From contig NZ_JAACFS010000013.1 in assembly GCF_029051645.1 (NCBI RefSeq), positions 82,001 to 146,000 on the forward strand: a stretch of 64,000 bases of DNA. The letters run 5' to 3'. The DNA is from Bradyrhizobium sp. CSA112 (lineage in GTDB: Bacteria > Pseudomonadota > Alphaproteobacteria > Rhizobiales > Xanthobacteraceae). The translations under genes and the position numbers were made by a program. Shown here piece after piece: positions 45,948 to 54,277 of this stretch (positions within the stretch are counted from its first letter, which is position 1; every line of letters begins with the position of its first letter). Under the pieces are notes generated by a model. The model did not search any database. It saw only the letters and a list, made by a program, of their open reading frames with translations, and was not told the DNA's origin.

Positions 45948-46322
45948 CTACGCCGCCTTGGCCACGACCTTATCAATCGGCTCGATCAGGGACTTCGCAC
46001 GGAATGGTTTTGTAAGATATGCAATGCAGTCGGATTCGATTGCGGCCATGCGAACTGCGGGACTGTCATTGGCGGTAATGTAAATGACTGGCAGGGAAAT
46101 GCCCGCCGCCTTGAGACGATATCGCAGTTCGATTCCAGATTCGTTGTTCAGGTCGATGTCGAGAACCACGCAACATGCCGACTCGAAATCGTCGTGATTC
46201 TGGAACTCCTCGGCGGACGAAAACACGACGCTGTCGTAACCGTGTTCGCGTAGCAGCCGCTTTAGCCCCCTGAGCGTTCCAAGGTCATCATCAACGACAA
46301 AGACGACATTCCGATTCCGCAA
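45948..46322 (-). CDS. Receiver-only response regulator
   Basis: 124 aa from a TTG (LRNRNVVFVVDDDLGTLRGL) preceded by AGGA. A full receiver fold is present: DDD acidic pocket, phospho-Asp in CCVVLDIDLNNESG, Thr in VIYITAND and Lys in AYLTKPF. No output domain follows, so it probably acts by protein contact or as a phosphate sink (CheY/FixJ-N type). It lies 184 bp downstream of the FixJ-type gene on the same strand, with the ATTGTCC palindrome between them. Confidence 0.85.
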   Translation of the reverse strand: MRNRNVVFVVDDDLGTLRGLKRLLREHGYDSVVFSSAEEFQNHDDFESACCVVLDIDLNNESGIELRYRLKAAGISLPVIYITANDSPAVRMAAIESDCIAYLTKPFRAKSLIEPIDKVVAKAA

Positions 46323-46471
46323 GATTGTTATCCTGTCCTCACGCCTTGAACGTCTTTCCAAGAGACGATCGGGAACCTGTCGGCGTCCGCCGAAGCCGAT
46401 CAGGTCGTGGCTCCCCCGACTCACCACGCTATTTTGGTAAGCGCTGAGCCCCGCATTTTCTATTGTCCCAT

Positions 46472-46489
46472 GGGACAATGCGAACTCAA
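46472..46489. promoter_or_regulatory. 18-bp palindromic operator, copy 1
   Basis: ATTGTCCCATGGGACAAT, a perfect palindrome 149 nt upstream of the receiver-only gene and just after the FixJ-type gene stop. A near-identical copy occurs at 49138. The TTG-N10-CAA spacing differs from FNR/FixK boxes. Confidence 0.8.
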
Positions 46490-46506
46490 ATCCTGTTGAC
46501 GACTTT

Positions 46507-47145
46507 TCAGTTCGTTTGTTCGGTACCCGACAAATCTTTCAAAATGCCGGCCCTCTCGGCAAAGGAGACCAATTCGGCAAGGGACTGCACTTGCATCTTC
46601 TCCATCACCCGGTGGCGATGGGCCTTGATCGTGCGCTCGGTCGCGCCCAATGCGTTGGCAACCTGCTTGTTGGTCTTGCCGCGAATGACGAGTTCGAAGA
46701 CTTCGCGCTCGCGCGGCGTCAACTTCGCAATATGAGCGCGCACAACGTCGAGCTGATTTCTATGGCCCCGCATTGCCTCGTGGTGAGCCAGGGCCCGCTC
46801 GATTGCAGTGAGAAGCTGTTCCGACGATACCGGCTTGGTGAGAACATCTTCTGCGCCCGCCTTGATGGCCCGCACCGTGGTCTGTACATCCGCGTAACCC
46901 GTGAGAAACACGATCGGCAAGATCGAGCCGATTTCGCTCAGACGCCCCTGCAGCTCCGGCCCGCTCAGTCCGGGTATCCGCACGTCAAGCAGAATAACGC
47001 CCAATTCGCTCTCGTTCGGCAAGCGATCGAGCAAATGCTGGGCCGACGAATAAGTTGCGACCTCGTATCCCGCCTTCCTCAAACGGCGCTCGATAGCCGT
47101 CCGGAAGGAATCGTCGTCGTCAACAATATGCACGCGCCCCGTCAA
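46507..47145 (-). CDS. FixJ-family response regulator
   Basis: 212 aa. The receiver has VHIVDDDDSFRTAIERRLRK, phospho-Asp in GVILLDVRIPGLSGPELQGR and DVLTKPVSSEQLLTAIERAL. The LuxR-type HTH reads LTPREREVFELVIRGKTNKQ, then VANALGATERTIKAHRHRVM. It starts 9 nt after the sensor-kinase stop and is its cognate partner. FixJ proteins activate fixK when phosphorylated; here the likely targets carry the ATTGTCC palindrome. Confidence 0.93.
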   Translation of the reverse strand: MTGRVHIVDDDDSFRTAIERRLRKAGYEVATYSSAQHLLDRLPNESELGVILLDVRIPGLSGPELQGRLSEIGSILPIVFLTGYADVQTTVRAIKAGAEDVLTKPVSSEQLLTAIERALAHHEAMRGHRNQLDVVRAHIAKLTPREREVFELVIRGKTNKQVANALGATERTIKAHRHRVMEKMQVQSLAELVSFAERAGILKDLSGTEQTN

Positions 47146-47154
47146 TGGATCCCC

Positions 47155-48996
47155 CTACGATATTGCTAGCGGCAGAGATAAGCGAAACACCGCGCCACCT
47201 TCTCTTTGATTTTCCGCCCAGATACGTCCTCTATGCGCCTGAACAATAGTGCGCGAAATCGACAGGCCAATTCCCATTCCTTGCTTCTTGGTGGTGAAGA
47301 AGGGATCAAAGACTTCATTCAACTTTTCGGTCGGAATCCCGGGCCCTGAATCCAAAATCGATACGACTGCGGACGATCCGCCATTCATCTCGGTTCGTCC
47401 AATCACGGCCCGCCCTTTTGGTATTGCGGCCATCGCATCCATGCTGTTCACGACCAGGTTCATGATAACCTGTTGAAGCTGAACCTGATCACCCCTCACC
47501 TGAATCGGTTCTCCAGACGGCTCGAAGTACAGTGCAACGTTTCGAGCCGACGCCTGGATGGCGAGGAATTCGAATACATTGCGCACGGTATCGTTGAGGT
47601 CGATAGCCTTGTCCTCAAACGGCGCCCTTCTCAGGAAGCTGCGCATGCGATGGATGACCTCGCTGGCGCGAATGTCATCTCGCCTGATGTCGGCAAGAAT
47701 TTCCTTGACCTCGCTCAAGTTTGGCGACGGAGAGTTCAGTATCAGTTCTGCCGTCTCGGTATTGGTCAGAATTGCACCGAGCGGTTGATTAAGCTCGTGC
47801 GCGATCGTAGACGACAGTTCCCCGGCTGTCGCCTGACGGTGCGCATGGGCCAGCTCGGTAAGGCGATTCCGCGATTCGCGCTCGGCATTGGCTCGTCTGT
47901 GCCGCTCGTGCAGCAGAATCGAAATCAACCCAGCCTGTATCAACAGCACGGCCGCGACAGAGAGCGTCTGCCAGCGGTACTTCGCCCACATACTTGGTTC
48001 GCGAAAACGAATTTCACTTCCGGAAGGCAGGTTGGACTCGCTGACCCCCCATCGCTCCATCTGCAGCCAGTTGAAGATCGGCTTCGCCGCATGGGATATC
48101 GCTACGGGAATACTCGACGCTGGTTCTCCGTGCAGAATCCGCAGCGCCCGCTTTGCGGCGTCAGCGCCAATCAAACGGGGAACGATGACAGGACCGCCAA
48201 TGCTGCCCAGTGCGACAAGCGGCTCCGCCGCAACAATAATCGGTCGATTCGCCTTCTCCGCAACCAGTTCAAACGCTTTGGCGGGCGAAAGGTAGATGCC
48301 CTCGCCATCGGAATACATTGCGGAATAGATGATGGCGCTGCGCGCGGGAAGAGCTTCGACCCTCTTCCGCACTTCCGCCATCGTCGCGCCGACGAGATCA
48401 ATGACATTCAGTCCTGCGGTGGCCTTGGGCACCTCAAGGCCCCAACTGCTGAATACATTCTGGCGATCCCAATGATCGCCAACAAAGACGACGGTTTCGA
48501 GATCAGGCACCACCGCTCGCGCGACGCCGATTGAATCGGCAAGTCGCGTCTTGAGAATGCTGCCCGTTAAGTCGTTCGGCAATTTCAGCCGGGCGTGGTC
48601 GGCCTCATCGACCATCCCAAACACGATGGGAATTCCCGGCCATAATTCATCCCTCCAGCGCAGCACAAGCTTCAGGGCCCCGGAGCCCATCGTGACGATA
48701 GCGCCGATATCCTTATCTCGATATTTCTCGCTGAAATGACGGCGCAGACTTTCGTGATAGGCATCGCCGTCAAAACGGCTGAGATCGAGACTTTCTGAGA
48801 AAATCGTGGTGTGAGCGCTGGTATCGGCGTCGATCCCGGCGCGAAGCCCAGAGAATATCTGAAGGAAAAAAACTCCCGTGGATTGGGATTGGTCCAGAAC
48901 AAGTATCGATCGCGACCGCCCGTCTTGCGCCGTCACCGGGAGCGAGGTGAGGACGAGAGCTACGCAAATCGACAACGCACTGATCCGCGCAATCAT
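47155..48996 (-). CDS. Sensor histidine kinase with periplasmic ABC-substrate-binding-type sensor
   Basis: 613 aa. The signal peptide or first TM (MIARISALSICVALVLTSLP) precedes a periplasmic type-I binding-protein fold (RSILVLDQSQSTGVFFLQIF, IGAIVTMGSGALKLVLRWRD, PARSAIIYSAMYSDGEGIYL) and a TM at about residues 343-364. The HisKA box is GELSSTIAHELNQPLGAILT (His about 400) and the HATPase has QQVIMNLVVNSMDAM, DSGPGIP and GMGIGLSIS. There is no PAS/haem domain, unlike FixL. The ATG at 48996 gives the clean signal peptide; one at 49065 adds an unrelated leader. It pairs with the FixJ-type gene 9 nt downstream. Confidence 0.9.
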   Translation of the reverse strand: MIARISALSICVALVLTSLPVTAQDGRSRSILVLDQSQSTGVFFLQIFSGLRAGIDADTSAHTTIFSESLDLSRFDGDAYHESLRRHFSEKYRDKDIGAIVTMGSGALKLVLRWRDELWPGIPIVFGMVDEADHARLKLPNDLTGSILKTRLADSIGVARAVVPDLETVVFVGDHWDRQNVFSSWGLEVPKATAGLNVIDLVGATMAEVRKRVEALPARSAIIYSAMYSDGEGIYLSPAKAFELVAEKANRPIIVAAEPLVALGSIGGPVIVPRLIGADAAKRALRILHGEPASSIPVAISHAAKPIFNWLQMERWGVSESNLPSGSEIRFREPSMWAKYRWQTLSVAAVLLIQAGLISILLHERHRRANAERESRNRLTELAHAHRQATAGELSSTIAHELNQPLGAILTNTETAELILNSPSPNLSEVKEILADIRRDDIRASEVIHRMRSFLRRAPFEDKAIDLNDTVRNVFEFLAIQASARNVALYFEPSGEPIQVRGDQVQLQQVIMNLVVNSMDAMAAIPKGRAVIGRTEMNGGSSAVVSILDSGPGIPTEKLNEVFDPFFTTKKQGMGIGLSISRTIVQAHRGRIWAENQREGGAVFRLSLPLAIS

Positions 48997-49137
48997 CGCA
49001 TCAGAACCGAAGTTAGGCTCGATGAAGATTATCCCCATCCTCGCCGAAACAAAAAATAAACCCAAGATGCTCGCCGAAGCGTCGTCTACATCTTCGAAAA
49101 ATTTCTTCGTGACGTGTCAGGCTCTGTCCTCCCAGAC

Positions 49138-49155
49138 ATTGTCCCATAGGACAAT
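49138..49155. promoter_or_regulatory. 18-bp palindromic operator, copy 2
   Basis: ATTGTCCCATAGGACAAT lies in the 295-bp divergent gap between the sensor kinase (48996) and the FixK-like gene (49292). It matches copy 1 at 46472 except for one central base. Confidence 0.8.
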
Positions 49156-49291
49156 GACCCTCGATACAATAGCCCACCCTACGTGGTCTAGTTTAACACA
49201 TTCCCGGGAGTCGCCAGCCATGCATTTTTTAAGGCCCTTGGTGGGGGTGATCCCAGGAATGCAGACAAATTGTCTCAAACAGGGGGAGACT

Positions 49292-49963
49292 ATGTTTGTC
49301 AACAGCAATGCCCATCCCGGCAGCAAGCCAAAGGCCTCGGGACAACTCGGTGAGTTGTCGCGAGCACGCGTAATCCTCAGCGAATTCAAGTACAACAAGG
49401 GCACCGAGATATTCGGAGAGGCGGAGCCTGCCGAATATATCTACCAGGTCGCGGACGGGGCTGTTCGCACCCACAAGCTCCTCTCCGACGGCCGTCGCCA
49501 GATCGGCGCCTTCCATCTGGCGGGAGACATTTTTGGGCTGGAGAACGGTGCAACCCACCGGTTTACCGCGGAAGCGATCGTCGATACGACAGTACGACTG
49601 ATGAAACGGTGCAGCCTGGAGCACGTTGCGGAAACCAACGCCCTGGTGGCGCTTGATCTCCTGAATATGACAACGCGCAACCTCCGGCATGCCGAGGACC
49701 ATATGTTGCTCCTCGGGCGCAAGACGTCCCTTGAGCGCGTCGCTGCATTCCTGCTCGAGATGGACCCCCGCCTGACGGCCGCCGGCGTGATGGCCCTTCC
49801 GATGTCTCGCCGCGATATCGCCGACTATCTCGGCCTGACGCTCGAAACGGTATCCCGGGCGCTGTCACATCTTCACGGCATGGGCATTCTTGGCTTTCTC
49901 GGCCAGACGCAGCGGCAAATCGTGCTGCTGGACCGCATGCGATTGGCGGAGCTGGACCTTTAG
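49292..49963 (+). CDS. fixK: FixK-like Crp/Fnr-family regulator
   Basis: 223 aa. The cyclic-nucleotide-binding-type domain (GTEIFGEAEPAEYIYQVADG) is followed by a dimer helix and a C-terminal HTH (MSRRDIADYLGLTLETVSRA). The recognition helix has E-T-V-S-R (185-189), the E..SR pattern that reads TTGAT half-sites. The only Cys is residue 107; the N-terminal Fe-S Cys cluster of FNR is absent, so it is not itself an FNR-type oxygen sensor. GGGGGAG lies 5-11 nt before the ATG. It is the local candidate to bind the ten TTGA[T/C]-N4-[A/G]TCAA boxes. Confidence 0.92.
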   Translation: MFVNSNAHPGSKPKASGQLGELSRARVILSEFKYNKGTEIFGEAEPAEYIYQVADGAVRTHKLLSDGRRQIGAFHLAGDIFGLENGATHRFTAEAIVDTTVRLMKRCSLEHVAETNALVALDLLNMTTRNLRHAEDHMLLLGRKTSLERVAAFLLEMDPRLTAAGVMALPMSRRDIADYLGLTLETVSRALSHLHGMGILGFLGQTQRQIVLLDRMRLAELDL

Positions 49964-49970
49964 CGCGAGG

Positions 49971-50340
49971 CTAGATTGCTACTTCACTTCCGGAAAGAGC
50001 GCCGAACCACGCGCCAAAGTATCCGGCGTAGAGACACGGCGATTCAAGATTCATCGAAGGCCCAATGCCCGGCACCGTGATTAGACGGCAATCTGGCATG
50101 GCTGCTGCCAAGGTCCTGAGATCGGCAGGAGCAATCCGGCCTTCTCGCCCCAAAGCACCAGATACGGATGACCGATCTAGACCATGCACCCCTCCGGTTT
50201 GGGATGCGGTCGAAGAGCCTGGAGCTCGCCGAGCCCTCCCGAAATCGCGACATCGTTTGACGCGAGATTTCCCGGAACGAAGAGAGATATCGCGGCCGTC
50301 GCCATGACCGCGCGTGCTGGCGCAGGGTTGCTTTTCGCTG
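49971..50340 (-). pseudogene. Alpha/beta-hydrolase relic
   Basis: The reverse strand preserves HPYLVLWGEKAG, then after a one-base shift IAPADLRTLAAAMPDCRLIT and VPGIGPSMNLESPCLYAGYF, then GAWFGAL and a stop at 49971. This is the C-terminal part of an alpha/beta-hydrolase; the catalytic His of GHSMN is Pro here. An in-frame TAG at 50177-50179 and the frameshift confirm decay. The upstream extent beyond about 50340 is uncertain. Confidence 0.7.
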
Positions 50341-50537
50341 CCGCGCGGAAGATCGAACTCGAAAGCGACTGCATGATGCAGGCGCAAATCCTCTTCCTGA
50401 AGAGCAGAGCGCACCGGCGCGGCTGTCGAAAGCCGCCACGCGGAGGTCCGCAGACTGTGGGACCAGATGCTCGCCGGCATTGGCTTGGATCACAGCCAAG
50501 CCCGATGGGCGGCGATCCCGAGGACCAAGCGGAGACC

Positions 50538-50551
50538 TTGATACAGATCAA
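50538..50551. promoter_or_regulatory. FixK/FNR box upstream of the CoA-transferase operon
   Basis: TTGATACAGATCAA, a perfect TTGAT-N4-ATCAA palindrome, ends 62 nt before the CoA-transferase subunit A start. Confidence 0.9.
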
Positions 50552-50613
50552 AGCCTCGGCTTAGGCGCGCTTCAGCTTCAATAGTGAGCATCCCAGCAAT
50601 TATCGGAGCTCCT

Positions 50614-51261
50614 ATGAAAGCCGTCTCTGTGGAAGAAGCGGTCGCCAGGATCCCCAACGGCGCAACTGTGATGGTCGGTGGGTTCATGGGGGTGGGAACG
50701 CCCGAGCGTTTGCTAGACGAACTGGTCAGGCAAAGGAAGTCCGAGCTCTCCATCATCAGCAATGACGCCGCGATCCCCGGCAAAGGCGTCGGGAAACTGT
50801 TCGACGCGGCGCTGGTCTCGACGCTTACTACGAGTCACATCGGACTCAATCCGAACGTACAAAAACAGATGATGGCCAACCAGGTCGCCGTCCACCTGGT
50901 GCCGCAGGGCACGTTCGTCGAACGTATCCGCGCCGGCGGCTGCGGCTTGGGAGGCGTCCTGACGCCGACAGGCGTCGGGACCATCGTTGAAGAAGGCAAG
51001 CGCCGGATCGACATCGACGGCAAGAACTTCCTGCTTGAAACGGCGCTTCGCTCGGACTTCGCGCTGATCCATGCATTCCTGGCGGATTACCTCGGCAACC
51101 TCGCCTACGCCCTGACCGCGCGCAACTTCAATCCTGTCATGGCGATGGCGGCCGACACCGTCATCGTCACCGCGGAGCACATTGTCCCGGTCGGCGTTAT
51201 TGCGCCCGACCATGTCATAACGCCCGCGCCGCTCGTCGACTACCTCATCGCCAACGGGTGA
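50614..51261 (+). CDS. 3-oxoacid CoA-transferase subunit A (AtoD/ScoA-type)
   Basis: 215 aa. VMVGGFMGVGTPERLLDELV (CoA-binding loop) and VPQGTFVERIRAGGCGLGGV followed by LTPTGVGTIVEEGK are diagnostic of the alpha subunit. With subunit B it moves CoA between acyl-CoA and acetoacetate, succinate or acetate. The ATG at 50614 has GGAG upstream and the family N-terminus MKAVSVEEA. It leads a four-gene unit with subunit B, a MaoC protein and a small protein. Confidence 0.93.
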   Translation: MKAVSVEEAVARIPNGATVMVGGFMGVGTPERLLDELVRQRKSELSIISNDAAIPGKGVGKLFDAALVSTLTTSHIGLNPNVQKQMMANQVAVHLVPQGTFVERIRAGGCGLGGVLTPTGVGTIVEEGKRRIDIDGKNFLLETALRSDFALIHAFLADYLGNLAYALTARNFNPVMAMAADTVIVTAEHIVPVGVIAPDHVITPAPLVDYLIANG

Positions 51262-51264
51262 CCC

Positions 51265-51915
51265 ATGGACGCTCAGTCGATCATCGCGCGGCGGGTGGCA
51301 CGCGAACTTCGCGCCGGCAACCTCGTCAATCTCGGCATCGGAATTCCGACGCTGGTCGCGAACTTCGTTCCGTCCGATCTCAAGGTATTTTTTCAATCGG
51401 AGAACGGATTGATCGGCACGGGACCAATGCCGGAGCAAGGCATGGCCCACCCCCTGCTCACCGATGCCGGCGGACGGCCGATCAGCGCCCTGCCCGGCGC
51501 ATGCGTCTTCGACAGCGCGATGTCGTTCGGATTGATCCGCGGTGGTCACGTGGACATAACGGTCCTCGGCGGCCTTCAGGTCGACGCCGAAGGACACCTC
51601 GCGAACTGGATGATCCCCGGCAAGATGGTGCCAGGCATGGGCGGTGCGATGGACCTGGTGAGCGGAGCAAAGCGCGTCATCGTCGCCATGCAGCACGCCG
51701 CCAAAGGGAAATCGAAAATCGTCCAGAGATGCGCGCTGCCGCTGACCTCTTCCCGGCCGGTCGACTTGGTCGTCACCGACATGGCGGTGATCGGCTTCAC
51801 CGGCGGAAGGATAACGCTTCAGGAGACCGCGCCGGGCGTCACCGTCGCCGAGGTCATGGCGGTAACGGAAGCGGACTTGTTCATCCCAGCCAACGTTCCG
51901 GAAATGAAAATCTGA
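51265..51915 (+). CDS. 3-oxoacid CoA-transferase subunit B (AtoA/ScoB-type)
   Basis: 216 aa. RELRAGNLVNLGIGIPTLVA at the N-terminus, the catalytic Glu in FQSENGLIGTGPMPEQG and GGHVDITVLGGLQVDAEGHL are the beta-subunit signatures. It starts 3 nt after the subunit A stop. The low-oxygen box upstream suggests a role in ketone or short-chain acid turnover when respiration slows. Confidence 0.94.
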   Translation: MDAQSIIARRVARELRAGNLVNLGIGIPTLVANFVPSDLKVFFQSENGLIGTGPMPEQGMAHPLLTDAGGRPISALPGACVFDSAMSFGLIRGGHVDITVLGGLQVDAEGHLANWMIPGKMVPGMGGAMDLVSGAKRVIVAMQHAAKGKSKIVQRCALPLTSSRPVDLVVTDMAVIGFTGGRITLQETAPGVTVAEVMAVTEADLFIPANVPEMKI

Positions 51916-51944
51916 TCCGACAAGCCTAGGCACGAGGACCAGCG

Positions 51945-52403
51945 ATGCGCATCTTCAGCGACTTCAGTGAGTTCAAGGCAGCGGTCGGCACCGAGATCGG
52001 CGCCAGCGAATGGATTGAGGTAACCCAGGAACGCATCAACCTCTTTGCGCAGGCGACCTGCGACGAGCAATGGATCCACGTCGATCAGGAGCGGGCCAAA
52101 AAGGAGATGCCGGGCGGCAGGACCATCGCTCACGGCCTCCTGTCGCTCAGCCTTGCGCCGATGTTCATTCGTTCCGTGATGGGCCTCAAAGGACTGCGCA
52201 ACACGTTGAACTATGGCGCGGACCGGATCCGTTATCTCTCCCCCGTCCCGGCCGGCTCACGGATCAGGGGCCGCACCAGCATCGCGGAAGTGGAGGACGT
52301 CCCGCCCGATGGCTTGAGGGTCAACTATCACATGGTGATCGAAATCGAAGGCGGCCAGCGTCCTGCCTGCGTCGCTGAGCTGATTGCCCTGCATTATCGC
52401 TGA
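51945..52403 (+). CDS. MaoC-family enoyl-CoA hydratase
   Basis: 152 aa hotdog protein. The hydratase-2 catalytic stretch is FAQATCDEQWIHVDQERAKK (Asp/His) followed by GGRTIAHGLLSLSLAP. It likely hydrates (R)-specific enoyl-CoA. It is 29 nt downstream of the CoA-transferase B gene, so the cluster can interconvert hydroxyacyl, enoyl and CoA-transferred acids, possibly linked to polyhydroxyalkanoate metabolism. Confidence 0.9.
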   Translation: MRIFSDFSEFKAAVGTEIGASEWIEVTQERINLFAQATCDEQWIHVDQERAKKEMPGGRTIAHGLLSLSLAPMFIRSVMGLKGLRNTLNYGADRIRYLSPVPAGSRIRGRTSIAEVEDVPPDGLRVNYHMVIEIEGGQRPACVAELIALHYR

Positions 52404-52450
52404 GCCTGTTGCTGGAGACGCGCGGGTCGCCAATCCATCGGAAGTATCGG

Positions 52451-52741
52451 ATGAAGAAGCAGAGCTGGTATGTGACCTTCGAAATTCCATGGAAAGGCAC
52501 AGTGGTCCGAAGCCGGCGCTCTCGGTCGACCCGAACTTTCGAGACCGAAATCGAAGCCAAGAACTTTGCACGTGCCAGATTCGACGAGGGATTGGTCGTG
52601 ACCGCCGGAACAATCATTCCGCATTTGCCGAGACGCGCGATCGCATCGGGAAGCATTCTGTCCTGGCTTGAAGAAGGACAGGAACAAGACAGCGGGGACG
52701 CGGCGGATGATCCTGATGAACCATCCGGGAGGATCGAATAG
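52451..52741 (+). CDS. Short conserved hypothetical protein
   Basis: 96 aa from MKKQSWYVTFEIPWKGTVVR. The stretch SRSTRTFETEIEAKNFARAR is followed by VVTAGTIIPHLPRRAI and an acidic tail. Similar short proteins are frequent in Bradyrhizobium and of unknown function. An in-frame ATG at 52409 is less likely because the conserved part starts at 52451. It is at the end of the CoA-transferase unit. Confidence 0.7.
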   Translation: MKKQSWYVTFEIPWKGTVVRSRRSRSTRTFETEIEAKNFARARFDEGLVVTAGTIIPHLPRRAIASGSILSWLEEGQEQDSGDAADDPDEPSGRIE

Positions 52742-52994
52742 AGCCACCAATGCGCAAAACTCTCGCCACCTCAGCTCCCGCCATATGCACGATAATCAAC
52801 AAAGCGAAGATGAGCCGCGTCGAAATAGAAGCCGCGCTTGCAAGCCAGCTCACCAATTGCGCTTGAGTGTTGCCATTTTGGCACGTGGTCTTACGCCTAA
52901 AGTACGTAGGATTCACGTTGCAAGTTGGAATCAATGCAACGCAACACCGTTGGTGGGGACAGCATTTTAAGCCGACGGAAATGGAGAGGAACAG

Positions 52995-53750
52995 ATGAAG
53001 AGTTTTTTGCTTGCTACCGTCGGTCTAGTGGCATTGGTCGGCATCGCCGCCCCGGCATCCGCCGCAGATATGGCAGTCAAGGCACCACCACCCGCACCCC
53101 TTCCAGTGATCTACAACTGGAGCGGCTTCTACATCGGCGCCAATGGTGGCTGGGGCCAGAGCCGCAATTGCTGGGATTTCGTTGATGTGGCTGGCGTTGT
53201 CTTCGGGGAAGGCTGCCGCGAGCGGTCCGGAGGCCTCATCGGCGGCCAGATTGGCTATCGTTGGCAAGCCAATCAGTGGGTGTTTGGCCTGGAAGCTCAG
53301 GGCGATTGGGCAGATCTCACCAACGAGCGCGTCAGCCTTATCAATCCTCTGTTCTCCACTCGCACCTCGACCGATGCTATCGGCCTCTTTACCGGCCAGA
53401 TCGGCTACGCCTGGAACGCGGCGCTGTTTTACGTAAAGGGCGGCGCGGCAGTGACGCGCAACGAATTTAGCATCCTTAGCACGATTACCGGCGCTGAACT
53501 GGCCTCGGCCAGCGCGACCCGTTGGGGCGGTGTCGTGGGTGTCGGGTTTGAGTACGGCTTCGCACCGAACTGGTCGTTCGGTGTTGAGTACGACCACCTC
53601 TTCATGGGCGATGCCAATAATTCGTTCTCGGTCGTCAACCCGATTGTTGCCGGTGCTCTCAACCGGATCAGCCAGGATGTCGATATGGTCACCTTGCGCA
53701 TCAACTACCGCTTCGGCGGTTTCGGTGCTCCCGTCGCGGCCCGCTACTGA
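52995..53750 (+). CDS. Omp25/Omp31-type outer-membrane beta-barrel protein
   Basis: 251 aa. A signal peptide (LATVGLVALVGIAAPASAAD) precedes MAVKAPPPAPLPVIYNWSGF and YIGANGGWGQSRNC, the hallmark start of rhizobial Omp25/31-like porins. Alternating hydrophobic strands follow, with the terminal strand VTLRINYRFGG followed by FGAPVAARY. AGAGGAA lies 5-11 nt before the ATG. A strong terminator follows the gene. No FixK box lies upstream. Confidence 0.93.
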   Translation: MKSFLLATVGLVALVGIAAPASAADMAVKAPPPAPLPVIYNWSGFYIGANGGWGQSRNCWDFVDVAGVVFGEGCRERSGGLIGGQIGYRWQANQWVFGLEAQGDWADLTNERVSLINPLFSTRTSTDAIGLFTGQIGYAWNAALFYVKGGAAVTRNEFSILSTITGAELASASATRWGGVVGVGFEYGFAPNWSFGVEYDHLFMGDANNSFSVVNPIVAGALNRISQDVDMVTLRINYRFGGFGAPVAARY

Positions 53751-53781
53751 TCAAGCGCGTATCTCCAGCGAGCAAAGCCTT

Positions 53782-53809
53782 AGCCCCGGCGCAGTGCCGG
53801 GGCTTTTTT
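53782..53809 (+). terminator. Rho-independent terminator
   Basis: AGCCCCGGC-GCAGT-GCCGGGGCT followed by TTTTTT, 32 nt after the outer-membrane protein stop. Confidence 0.95.
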
Positions 53810-53873
53810 GTTAAGTGCGAATGTTGGGTGCTACCGCTGCTGGGCGAGAACCATAAAGGGCCGTCAGCGGCGC

Positions 53874-53887
53874 TTGACCTAGATCAA
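53874..53887. promoter_or_regulatory. FixK/FNR box upstream of a 57-aa protein gene
   Basis: TTGACCTAGATCAA (TTGAC variant on one side) lies 90 nt before the GTG at 53978. Confidence 0.8.
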
Positions 53888-53977
53888 CGCACGGGGACGC
53901 ATCAACGAGCGTCGTGGCCAGGATAGCGCATGCGCTGTCGGGTCATCGGCATGTTATTGCTCGGCGAGGAGGATATT

Positions 53978-54151
53978 GTGCCCCACGTTCTAATCATCGT
54001 TAGCTGGCTTGGCGTTGCCAACGGCGCCGTGATTTCGACCCAGGAATTTACCAGCGCAGAGCGGTGCGATGCGGCCCGGCAGGCACTGATTGAGTACGCC
54101 AAGGCCCGGAGTTCTGACGAGACGCTTAGACCGCTATGCGTACAAAAGTGA
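53978..54151 (+). CDS. 57-aa FixK-box-associated secreted small protein
   Basis: A GTG start with an extended GAGGAGGA ribosome site 5-12 nt upstream opens VPHVLIIVSWLGVANGAVIS, a short signal or membrane segment. TQEFTSAERCDAARQALIEY and LRPLCVQK follow, with two Cys. An ATG at 53930 is in frame but has no good ribosome site. Short Bradyrhizobium exported proteins with an F-x-S-x-x-x-C-x-x-A-R pattern are similar. It follows the FixK box at 53874. Confidence 0.72.
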   Translation: MPHVLIIVSWLGVANGAVISTQEFTSAERCDAARQALIEYAKARSSDETLRPLCVQK

Positions 54152-54248
54152 AAAAGGGCCGTTGCCGTTGTACAATTGGACGGCGGCTCGGTGAGCTTGC
54201 CTGGCAACAAATGACCCACAACACAGTTTGATCAGCGCTGCTTACCAA

Positions 54249-54262
54249 TTGATCTGTATCAC
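54249..54262. promoter_or_regulatory. Degenerate FixK-like box
   Basis: TTGATCTGTATCAC has one mismatch to TTGAT-N4-ATCAA. It ends only 15 nt before the possible GTG at 54278, a poor geometry for activation, so function is doubtful. Confidence 0.4.
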
Positions 54263-54277
54263 CGCACTTGGATCGTC

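Noticed and set aside
50713..51933. 406-codon minus-strand open frame
   Set aside because: It is antisense to both CoA-transferase genes, whose motifs are clear.
54249..54262. Degenerate FixK box as promoter of the small tail-anchored ORF
   Set aside because: It has a mismatch and lies only 15 nt from the start codon, too close for activation; kept only as a weak feature and not counted among the ten boxes.
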